DNA from: Imbricaverruca yamaguchii | Lineage: Eukaryota; Arthropoda; Thecostraca; Neoverrucidae | Direction: 5' to 3' | Assembly: GCA_034440575.1 (NCBI GenBank) | Contig: JAOTOL010001520.1 | Span: 992,001-1,056,000 of the forward strand | DNA length: 64,000 nucleotides | The notes under the pieces: generated by a model | Database searches by the model: none | Told to the model about the DNA's origin: nothing | The model's input: only the letters and a program-made list of their open reading frames with translations | Program-made: the position numbers and the translations under genes | Part shown: in pieces, positions 34,473 to 44,060 of the stretch | Position numbering within the stretch: the first letter of the stretch is position 1 | Layout: each line of letters opens with the position of its first letter

Positions 34473-35440
34473 AGTCAAGTTCGGTTTCCATGGTCGGTGC
34501 CCGACGGGAGCCGGGGGGGCTCGGGAACATTGGCTGAAACATTGCGGCGACGGCGGCCCGCGTTGACAGCCTTTCATAGTTGAACACTGGCCGATTCAGG
34601 AGCAGGAATTTCAAACGAGCCTTGATTCAGCCATTCGAGCGCGGACAATTTCTGAGACAGCTTCCGAAGTTGGCAGACATGTGCGGGAAGGCTTTGAGTA
34701 GACCAGTATTTGGGTCCGTTCCACATAACTGCTGAATGGACTTCCATGGAAGATTCTACAGCTGGTGCTGTCGATTTTTTTTTTACGAGCCGACGTCTCT
34801 GCGATGGGGAACTGTGACCATTGGTGTTCCCGACTGCTGTGTCATAACCTAAGTGAGTTGCAATTTACTCATGTTCTTGGCTACGTCTTAGAATATCCGA
34901 GCTAACAATTTGTCCCATCGTGCAGTGCACATACGTGACAATATTTATGCAGAACATCATGAATGCCCTTCCATATATCTTGGAGTAAGCGTTGATCATT
35001 ATATGGTAAATTTCGTCACCTCAGCTCGATATCCTCACGATTTTTCCGGAGTCCTATGGAACTGCATCCGCTGCTCCATCTCCCAGTGTTGGTGAGTCGT
35101 ATGACTAACTCATAAACTCCTCCCTCAATCCATTTCACGAATCATCGTCCATGCATAATGCATATTAAGGTACCTTCAGACAGATTTGGCCCACCGCCAT
35201 GGCAGATTTTCACATTTGAGTGAAGTTTCTCCTCAGTTTATTGTCTTGTGTTCATAGTTCTTAGTAGCCTGGATTCGAAGTTGCCGATGGATTGACGGGT
35301 GTCGAATCCTCGCAGGGAAGACCAAAGACCACATGATAATTTGTCAGTAATCACTGGGAGAGTTTGCAAGTGTGAGGAAAGTGGTAGGATCAGGTATTGC
35401 AGCCATACCAAAAACCTGTATGCATTTATGCTATGGTATC
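34473..35440. other. Unassigned sequence
   Basis: No gene or repeat recognised. Confidence 0.4.
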
Positions 35441-36120
35441 AATGTAATATATGGGGCATTCCACGTCAAATCGCACAAGAATTGGCTATTTTGAACCCGA
35501 CCCCCTCCGATTTTTATGAAAATTGATACACCTGTAGTGCCAAGTGAACGAACCTCACACGCCAACTTTCAGCCCTGGGTGACCTCTGGGGTCAGATTTA
35601 GAGGTCATCCTAGGTCGCCTATTTTTACCGACTTGACAACAATCAAATGCATATATATTATATGTTAATTAACTTCGCGGAACGACATTGGTGTTAAAGT
35701 GCGCAGAAACCCTTGGCCATTCAGAAATATGGCAAAAGTTGCACGTGACCTCTCCGTGACCCTTGACCTAACGAGGTCAAAGTATAAAAATGCATTTTTA
35801 TATATTTTTGCCTGCCCCTAATTCGACTAAACGTGGCTGAATTAATGGCCCTGATATTATCTAAGAACGTGCAAAAAAGAAAGGCGGAGACTCTAAATTT
35901 TTTTAGATATCGGCCTTTGAGTAGGTATTGCCATAGGACCAAATCGAAGCATGCCCCGATGCTATTTACCATATCATCGATGATAACTCTGGTTTCCTTG
36001 GTCAGATTATCGTCAAATTTGGTGGGCAAATCATCGATGGCAAGCTGAACTATTTTCCAGATTTTCAAGTTGACCTGACCTCACATGACCTGGCAGTGAC
36101 CTCTCCATTACAAGCCAACA
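35441..36120. repeat. Probable dispersed repeat rich in TGACCT motifs
   Basis: AT-rich, non-coding, with frequent GTGACCT, TGACCTGACCT and AGGTCA motifs (about 35578-35620, 35747-35782 and 36070-36100) and phrases such as TATGAAAATTGATAC that resemble the repeat at 36690-37400 (which has TATGAAAATTGG). It may be part of the same family; the relationship is not demonstrated. Confidence 0.4.
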
Positions 36121-36167
36121 GGGAAACAAAGATATTTTCCTGAACAAAAAAACGCTGAATTTGGCTC

Positions 36168-36182
36168 GTATATATACATATA

Positions 36183-36255
<73 letters not shown>
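36168..36255. repeat. (TA)n(TG)n microsatellite
   Basis: Uninterrupted TA dinucleotides for about 45 bp, then about ten TG dinucleotides, preceded by imperfect TATACA. Confidence 0.97.
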
Positions 36256-36689
36256 AGCAATAAAACCGCTTTAAAAAATGCTATACCTATTTGTAAATTG
36301 GCAACAAGGCACACCCAATCGAAACACAACTCTTGAGGAACGACAGAAACTGTAGTGTTCTTCGATATATTTTCTCGACGTCTCTCTGAAAAAGACATCA
36401 GATGTTTGGACACCACGCGACGAAGCATCGAGTGTTGGAGAGGTCTGATGCTAAAAGGCATTCCTTCTCAACCTGTGATGGTGATTATTGATTTTACGAT
36501 ACCTCGACAGTTGAGTCATGTAGGTTCGCCAATCTCTCACGGCGATTGGTTCCGGGCGAAGAGTAGCGACAGGTGAGGCTCGAACCTACAATCTTTCGAT
36601 TGTGAGACCGTCCGCCAAACACAGAGCCGAGGTCGAAGCGCAGAACTGAGCTATGCTGAGTACCGTCTCGCTTGATCTTGCCATGTGAA

Positions 36690-37400
36690 ATAAACCATCT
36701 CCGTCTTTCCGATCATATCCTCACATCCCGTCCCGGGGGGGGGTGATAGGAACCACCCTCTAATCTCCAAACTAAGCGTCGAACGAAAACGAAAGATGTG
36801 CCATCGGAAAGCGCTCGATGAGTAGGGCCAGACACCACCCCTAGTTTTCCATCAAAAGTGAAGTCACTAGGGGGTCTAGGTTTTCGCGACATACATCATG
36901 TTTTTTTTAGCTCTGGGAGCTCACTTTGGGGATATTTGAGAAAAATGATTTGGAATCAGAACAGAAAGGCGAAATCGGACATGACCATATAATTTTTCCG
37001 CAACCCCCATTTTCCCCTGAAATTTCAAACTTTAAATTTTCAAGTTTTCTTTCACTTTACTTTTCTAATGAGTAGAGAGGACCGGAAAATGTTGTTGAGT
37101 ACGTTGTTCGTAGTCATCTTGTTCTCATACAAATGCTTACTTTAGCGATAATCTTAGATGTTTACACTAAAAGGTAAATGTGCAAAACTAATATGTAATC
37201 AAACACGGAAAAAAAATATTATCAGGTGCGTTTTGCTTCGTCTCTAAAGATAAGCAAACGCTGAAAATTTCATTAAAGTATCTTCATTCGTTAAAGCGTA
37301 ACGACTGGTTGAACTTTGACTAAGTGAACTTTTCTGGAGGTGACCTCACTTGACCTTGTCTAATTCGGTGACTTTAGATAACCCGACTTAAAAATTATGA
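36690..37400 (+). repeat. Dispersed repeat family, copy 1
   Basis: Co-linear with 63095-63785. Shared blocks in order are CTAATCTCCAAACTAAGCGTC, CATCGGAAAGCGCT, TTTGGAATCAGAA, TGAAATTTCA with TTTTCA, TTTCTTTCA, ACGCTGAAAATTTCATTA, CGACTGGTTGAACTTT and GGAGGTGACCTCACTTGACC. Copies are clearly diverged. No open frame of note, no tRNA-like head, and no terminal repeats visible at either end. Confidence 0.88.
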
Positions 37401-37820
37401 AAATTGGAAAACCTTTGGGGGCGGGGGACTATCAACCAGAGGTGAAAAAAAATGGCCGCAAATTCCACCAACGAAATTTTCCGACATAACTTTTCCACCA
37501 CTCCAAAGATAGTGTCCCGTGAAGTTCTTTGTTTTAGCCCACTTTAGTTCCATGCTTTGCAGTATTTTTGCAGGGTTTTTATTTTAGGCGAAAAACGTTT
37601 TTACCACCGTGGAGAACTGATCTCTTCTGCCCGCATTCCGGGAGACAAAGACAAAACATGTTGCAAACCGTACCTTTATATTTGCGAATTCATGAAACAC
37701 GAGCCGATACATGGTGTCATAAACTCAGCACCAACTTCGTTGTTGGTCTCAACAACCAACGAGTTAAAACTAAGTGCACTAATAGGCTAACCAGTCGGCA
37801 GCGGAGCAAACAGGCGGGAA

Positions 37821-37990
37821 TAATAAAATTATTATTATTGTCATTTAACGACGCTTTCGACTGCTATGGCTATTTCGCGTCGGCAACTATAACGCCGTGC
37901 CCGCGAGTGGAGAAGCCTATTGGTCGACGGATCGGCTCGAACCCTTGTTATGCGAGACAGACGCTCTAACCAACTGAGCTATACTTCCCC
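37821..37990 (-). mobile_element. tRNA-derived SINE, minus strand
   Basis: Read on the minus strand: GGGGAAGTATAGCTCAGTTGG head, with the A-box complement at 37962-37981 and the B-box (GGGTTCGAGCC) complement at 37934-37944. The body contains GGCTTCTCCACTCGCGGGCA and CGACGCGAAATAG, then GAAAGCGTCGTTAAATGAC and an AATAATAATAAT tail. It belongs to the same family as the + strand copy at 38037. Confidence 0.88.
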
Positions 37991-38036
37991 AGCAAACAGG
38001 CAGTCGTAACTGACTGGCTCCATCGGCTTGGATCGA

Positions 38037-38224
38037 GGGGAAGGATAGCTTAGTTGGTAAATGCGTCTGTCTCACACGGCAAAGGTCATGGGTTCGACCC
38101 GCGCTGCGGACCGATGAGCTTCTCCCCTCGCGGCGCGGACACGGCATCACGGATGCCGACGCGAAACAATTATAGGAGTTGAAAGCGTCGTGAAATAACA
38201 AATAATTATTAATGATTATTATTT
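38037..38224 (+). mobile_element. tRNA-derived SINE, plus strand
   Basis: GGGGAAGGATAGCTTAGTTGG head with A-box at about 38045-38064 and B-box GGTTCGACCC at 38091-38100. The body has AGCTTCTCCCCTCGCGGCGC and CGACGCGAAACAA, then GAAAGCGTCGTGAAATAAC and an AATAATTATTAATGATTATT tail. The two copies are head to head, 46 bp apart, and both carry the same non-tRNA body, so this is one SINE family and not a tRNA gene pair. Confidence 0.88.
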
Positions 38225-38465
38225 GTCCTGTCTCGGATCGGATCCATGCATGGCTTGATCGGCAATTGGGCACAGATAACTGCTCGCGTACATTTATCTG
38301 GAACGTTAGCTTCTTCAAATAGTGACAGATGCGCTGTTAAACTGGACCAAAAGAACATGGATGACATTTTTGACGGTGCTATTCGCAAGAACTGGCACAA
38401 ACTTCCAAACCCCGACGCAAGCTTGGTCACTTCCTTGCACGCACGCACGCACATGTCTGGAACTC

Positions 38466-39133
38466 TTATTGGAAGACAGCTGATCTGCGGCACACTTTTG
38501 AATTGTGGCGTCTGATCACAGTGCCCTTTAGCTCTGTCCTGATGTCAACTGACTGCCTGATGAAGTTGTTATTAAATCTGCGTTGTACTGCCTGAATTAA
38601 GGCCTCAGCATGATGAACATCCGGCCCGTTCCAGCGTATCATAAGCTCGTACTCAGCGTTTCGGTGGTCCAGCTGCCGATGAGCGCCAAATATGTCTCGC
38701 ACTACACTCCCCATGCTCTCAACGACAGATTCGGGCGGGCTTAACAGCCATAGCCTTATGACCAGGTGAGCGTACTGCTTCAACGCGTGGCTCTGGGCGA
38801 CTCCATTTGCAGGGATCGCAGAAGCTGCTGGTTGCTCATGCCGGATGGCTGGCTGGATAGACACATGTAAGCTGCCTCGACAACCTCCCTCTCCACGGCT
38901 GCAGTCGGCGGTATCAAACGCTGACTGACCACCTTTGCGATGCTGTCGTAGATGATTTCAAGGCATTCGACATGCCTCACCTGCTGAAGAGCCTTCAAAT
39001 CACTGACGACCTTTATGTCAGTCACAGAATACTGCAGCTTGCCGTTCATGGCACCTTTGCTGTTGTCCCTGGCGTCCAGTCCGCGGCCGCGCTCTGTCGC
39101 CTTGTCATGAAGAGTGGTGGTGAATCGGAGCAC
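38466..39133 (-). pseudogene. Decayed transposon-type gene A (C-terminal part)
   Basis: Two overlapping minus frames make one reading with a frameshift near 38800. The N-terminal piece includes VVSDLKALQQVRHVECLEIIYDSIAKVVSQR and a PPTAAVEREVVEAAY stretch. The C-terminal piece includes LWLLSPPESVVESMGSVVRD, then LDHRNAEYELMIRWNGPDVHHAEAL. The pattern E-S-x-G-S, an acidic/basic turn, then IxWNGP and an alternating helix is one I associate with C-terminal parts of uncharacterised invertebrate transposase-like proteins. I cannot name the superfamily. No intact start; the 5' part is missing or unrecognised. Confidence 0.5.
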
Positions 39134-39654
39134 CGCTGGAAGCTACAAAGCGAAGTCATCCAGGTCAGAGCAGATATAGGAGTTACTGCGCAACCAATAG
39201 ATGATCCCGTGCTGATCACAAACCCTTCGGATCCTGTTTCGCCTGTTCCCGACATTCCGACCTAAACACAAATTAACGCGATCTCACACGAAGACGCGCC
39301 ATTAAAAATCTGGCAGAACAATATAGGCACAATATGCAAGATGATAATATACAAAAGTCAAAAGATAGAATATCCACAAGCAGCAGCATCAATTGATAGG
39401 TACATATTATTTAGTAAACAAAGCCTTGAAGCAAAATAAAAGAAATCCGACCCAACGAGAGATAACGGATAAATGAAGCACAATAGCCATTCAAACGTGC
39501 AACGTGCAACACACGTAACAGCTGCAGCAGAATAAAATCATAAAAGGAAGGACTAGAGATGATGCAACGGGAGGGGATGCGGAATTGTACTGTTACTAAA
39601 ACATATGCTGCTTCCTCTTTCCATCACCTGAATTCGCAAAAAAAAAAAAAATAT

Positions 39655-39696
39655 ATATAATATGTGTGTGTGTGTGTGTGTGTTTGTGTTTGTGTT

Positions 39697-39781
<85 letters not shown>

Positions 39782-39860
39782 ACGTGTGTGTGCATGTGCA
39801 TGTGTATGTGCATGTGTGTATATGTATGTGTGTGTGTGTATGTACGTATATGCAGCCCGA
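39655..39860. repeat. (TG)n microsatellite
   Basis: About 200 bp of TG dinucleotides with TGTTTG interruptions near 39680-39705 and CATGTG/TATGTA interruptions after 39780. The Val-Cys open frames here are not genes. Confidence 0.97.
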
Positions 39861-39949
39861 CAGCAGCTTGCCGATGGGACCCGAGACGCTGGAGGTCTAG
39901 TGGTCGGCCCATCGAGCCTCTTGAAGTATGACCAACTGTGGGGCAGCTT

Positions 39950-41275
39950 GGTCCGACACGGCCCGGGTGGCAGGGACCTGACACGGAAAGGTTCACAACA
40001 CCTCCGTGAACGCCCACCCGGGCGATGTATTTGTCGGGCACTTTAACTGCGAAACGCGGCACACCGGAGCGGCTATCGCCCAACAGGTGCTGCGCTTTCT
40101 GGTTGAGCGCGGCATACAGGCCACTGCCATCCATGCGGTGGGAGGCGATGGGACTAACGAGGTGGTGGGCTGGCAAGGCGGCTGGATGGCCCAATTCGAA
40201 AAGCTGCTAGGCCGGCTGCTGACCCGAGCTGCCTGCCTCCTCCATTAAGCCGAGCTGCACTACAGAGCCCCATTCAGGAAGCTCGACGGGCCGAACACCA
40301 GTCCCTCCAGCTTCTCGGTTCCCATCGGCAAGCTGCTATCGGGCCCGGTGCATCAGTTCCCTGTCGCTCAGTTCCCGCCCCTGACAACGGCTGCGCGTCC
40401 GCCGCTGTAGATGATGTCAGACGCAATCTGAGCTCAGATCTGCGCCTGCTGGTGCAGTGTGCCCAGTGTGTGACTTCAGGCGATGGAAGAGAAGTAGCGC
40501 AGCGCGTTCATGGCCAGCTCAGCATGGCGCGGTGGCACACCGCACAGAACAGACTGTTGCGTGTTTACATGGCCCAACAGAGCCCCAGCGCCGAACTGCA
40601 GACGCTTTCGTTGTACGTTGTGGGCGCTTACATCCCAGCAGTGTTGGCAATCAGACACCGGCCGGATCTGGTGCAGGCGCCGCACCACCTGCACGACCAG
40701 CTTGAGCGGCAGCGCCGCCACATTACCCGCGATGATCTGGCCGAAGTGCAGAGGAGACTCTGAGGAACGTCATGATGGCGCACCCTGAGGCCGTCATCTT
40801 CGGCATGCTCTGGACGAACGCCGAGAGATCCGGGCCCGAGCTATCCAGCTCATCGGTGAGGCCCGTCAGCGCCGGCAGCCTGGGCAGCCAGTCCGGGCTT
40901 ACAAATGCCTGGACATAAATATCCGGACCAGCAACTTCATGGAGTTGATGGATCTGCAGCACCATGAGGCAGATATCGAGCCACCCCTAACCCGCCCACT
41001 TGTCGGCGATGAGCTGGCGCGTATGCTGGACGAGCCTCTGCGAACTGGCATTCCCTGCCACACGCAGGCGACGGAGCGAAGTGTAAAGTTGACCATGGAG
41101 TCGGCGGCGGCTGTCACCGATAGAGATCGCCAGGGTGGCTATAGCCTGAATAAGGTAGCCTTCAGTCGCCGGTTCCGGGCCAGCGAGTCCCAGAGCGCCG
41201 CTGCCGCGGGTCTCAGCGCGGCGAGCTGTTGCGGCGTGCCCTGGTGGCGGCGGCGGAATGGTAATGACAGATGAT
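39950..41275 (+). pseudogene. Decayed transposon-type gene B
   Basis: Broken + strand reading in ordered pieces. First, VGGDGTNEVVGWQGG followed by LGRLLTRAACLLH, an in-frame TAA (40246-40248), then AELHYRAPFRKLDGPN and FSVPIGKLLSGP. Next, LSMARWHTAQNRLLRVYMAQ and SPSAELQTLSLYVVGAY (about 40520-40640). Last, in another frame, IPCHTQATERSVKLTMESAA (about 41050-41109). These match, from memory, a family of uncharacterised invertebrate transposon-like proteins with landmarks GxDGTxxNTGxxGG, LLHxNELPLRHL, LDGxTxGP, MAHSRWLTTANRLLRLY and LPCHTQAVER. At least one stop and two frameshifts make it a pseudogene. The biochemical role of the family is unknown to me. Confidence 0.72.
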
Positions 41276-42264
41276 CTGACGGAATACATATAATATACCT
41301 TTTACAAAATACATACAGTTGTGAGGGGTGACACTGGTTTCATGTTGATCACCCTGTTGCGATTCAGGCCAGGCTTCGCAGGGCATGTTCTGCACAATAC
41401 CACCACTTTTCAACCAATATGTGCGATTATTTCCCTGTAGAATCCGTCACCATTTGCTTTTGTATTTCCGTATCTAATTCACATGAAACATAACAGGTAA
41501 GTTAGTTGAGACGGTACCAGTCCATCAAGGCGCCAAACCACGCTTGGTGGAAAGTGCAAATGCGTCTGTCATGAGGCATTTGGAAGGCAGCTGGGCTCGC
41601 CACGCCTGCCATTTGTTGACAGCCCAGGGAACAGCTCGAACTTTTCATATTTCAGAAGATTAAATCTGAGGTAAGAATCTTGTAAACAGTGCCAAATGAT
41701 CGAAAATGAATTTCCTCGACGATGTAATGCTCAAGCGAACTGATTTTCCCACCAGTCCGCTTATGTGGTGCAGAAATGTACAAAAATTTGGTCCCAGCCA
41801 AAATCTTAAAGTGGCCGGGGCCATCAAAAGATGTGAGAAATTTGCATTTCTGATGCTTTCATGGTGTTCAGTGGCCCACAATGTATAAAATGAGGGGGAG
41901 CTGCTTTCGATTTTGGCAAAAAGTGTGTAAGCCGGACCAACCTAGTAGTACGTGTACATCATTTGATCCTGTGAATAACCTTTTTCTGAAAGCGAGAAAA
42001 AATGATCGAGATCGCTTGTTTGGAATACCCGATGCTGGGTAGGCAATTATCAATCAACAAACGGCGTAGAACATCTAGTCTATTGATGTATTATTGTTAC
42101 CCCACTGAAGGTGTGGTTTTCGCGATGCATTTCAGGTGCTTCAGGGAGTTACTCCGCGCATATCGTAACTAAGTGTGAATGTGTCATGATCACTCGATTG
42201 TCAAATGGATAAAAGGCGTTTGCATGGCGCATCTGGAAGTCATGAGCCGAAATTCTGCTTAGAG
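41276..42264. other. Unassigned sequence between transposon remnants
   Basis: No gene or repeat recognised. Confidence 0.4.
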
Positions 42265-42267
42265 GAT

Positions 42268-42341
42268 ATATGAATCCCGGGATCCCGGGAAGTCCCGGGA
42301 TTTTTTTCCCTGGAAAATCCCGAAATCCCGGGATTTGGAAA
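42268..42341. repeat. CCCGGGAT palindrome cluster
   Basis: Four copies of CCCGGGA or ATCCCGGGAT within about 70 bp, arranged so that ATCCCGGGA elements face each other across a T-run (about 42301-42308) and can fold in several registers. On the minus strand it reads NPGISGFSREKNPGTSRDPG, which by its repeated NPG/SRDPG pattern follows the nucleotide palindromes. Confidence 0.85.
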
Positions 42342-42835
42342 ACGGCCCTGGATCGACATACCTGCTAGGCACGCCATTAGCGGGGAATGGGCGGGGCTGG
42401 CGCGAAAATCCGAAAGTTGGCCCCTCCCAAACCGGTGAGCTAAATCCGCCAGTGAGTCAACCTTATGGTATCGTATCGTATGGTGTGCTTTCACATTGTG
42501 TCCAACACCATCTGGCTCTCATCAACGTACATTAGGGTGTCTCACCTACAATATCCATATTTCATTCGATCCACATTTATTACCGCATTCGTTTATGCGA
42601 GAAACCACCACACTGAAATAACTGGACGGTTTGTTCAAGATCTAGGGGCCCCCAAGTTGGCATATTTCAGAAATGGGTACATATCGCGCGGCAGGGATCG
42701 GCGGTCACTCGGCAATAATAAGATTCACACACCGGGTCCTTCAGACGATGCGTCGACTAGACGACCTGTATGTAGGTGTCACACTTGTCGCTCATATCAG
42801 CATTTCCTTTTTTTTTTGTCTTTTGGATCAGCTTT

Positions 42836-44060
42836 CTAGTTCCATGCACTGCCTTCAGCAGGAATTGCCTCTTCTGTCGTTGTCAAGGCGTTGTTGAACT
42901 CCTTGATCAAGGCGATCGCTCGTTCCGCGTGCTCGTTGACGACCGCAAGCCGTGTCACGCGCTGCTTGCCCGCCTTGTACGCGTCGTTTTCTTCCCACGA
43001 CTGGACTGGTGTGCTCAGGTTCAGAGCCTCCAGCAGCACTTTTGTCCGTGAGGTGACGAAATTCGACAGGCGTTTCCTTGGAATGGCCCCACATTTTTAT
43101 TTTCGAGTCGCTTCAGCGCCTTTTTCTTCGCAGGCTTTCCAAGGTTGGTGACCATACACTCCTTCTCACACTGCGTTACAGCTTGGTCGAAGAGTGCCAG
43201 CCCGACCAGTCTCGGATATATATCACAAATGGCGCATCATAGCTTCCAGAGCTGTTTGCGCACAGCTGCAGCTCCCCTCGCGTGCATGTGCCTCCGGGTC
43301 CTTGAGGAACTCTAGGTCCACACGTGGTGCGAGATCCGCTCGCGACGCAAGAGCCCATGTAGACCAGCGCCACGAAGAGGCTGACGGACGTGATGCCTTT
43401 GAGTTCGTCGGACGTCATCTGGAACATTGTCGTCCGCTGCAGCAGGAACAGCTTCAACGCGTATATGCCCTTAGCCATCCACCTCGCATGATGGTGCGCT
43501 CCTGGTCTCTTCAGGGGGATCTCGTCCACCATCGTCTCCCCCAGGAACAGGAGCACGAGCTGCAGCAGCTCCTTGTAGTCGTTCCGTGGCTGCGCTTGGA
43601 CCAGAGCCTCCGTGATCACCGGCACCGTTCGGGCTTTCAGCGCGGCAGCGTTCCGCTGGCTTCGATTTTGACTGATGGAGTATCACTGGCGGTGGTGACA
43701 TCAGTCTTGTCCAGTGAGTTCCACTGTCTCTGGAACTTATCGAAGAGCTTATCGTCTGGCCCGGTGGAAGGACCCATAACAGACTTCATGGCGCGGGAGA
43801 GAATGACCTCGTGCACATGATGCCTGCAGGTGAGGTGAAGCAGTTCCCCTTCCAAGAGTTCCTCGAACTTCACGCACGCTCCTACATAACAGCCAATATT
43901 TGAAGCGGTAGTGTCGAAGGAGACCCTTTCAGCCAGCTGGTGCTCCTGAACCAACTCAAACCCGACGCGTGCCATTTCGACTCCTGTGCCAGCTGACACT
44001 TTGGGGATGCCAAGCAGTTTCTCCTGTCCAGTGGAGTGGCAATGATGCCAGCTTGCGGGA
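42836..44060 (-). pseudogene. Decayed transposon-type gene C
   Basis: Minus-strand reading in ordered pieces. TGQEKLLGIPKVSAGTGVEM leads into VSFDTTASNIGCYVGACVKF, LLHLTCRHHVHEVILSRAMK and GPSTGPDDKLFDKFQRQW (44030-43740). Then, after a frameshift, DYKELLQLVLLFLGE, RPGAHHHARWMAKGIYALKL (43580-43450) and an AKKKALKR-type basic stretch. A further frameshift near 43040 leads to SWEENDAYKAGKQRVTRLAV and NEHAERAIALIKEFN (42990-42880). This order matches an uncharacterised, often multicopy arthropod family with DTTASNTGxxxGACV, CRHHxxE, GPSxGP, PGAxHxARWM and VNDxAERGVxLIQ. The DTTASN and CRHH elements recall hAT-like transposases, but that link is inference. The N-terminus is not found. Confidence 0.75.

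Noticed and set aside
35441..36120. Firm assignment to the same family as 36690-37400
   Set aside because: Shared TGACCT-rich style and short phrases only. No ordered blocks could be aligned by eye.
38037..38110. Functional tRNA gene
   Set aside because: A second, inverted copy with the same 100-bp non-tRNA body lies next to it, so it is a SINE family.
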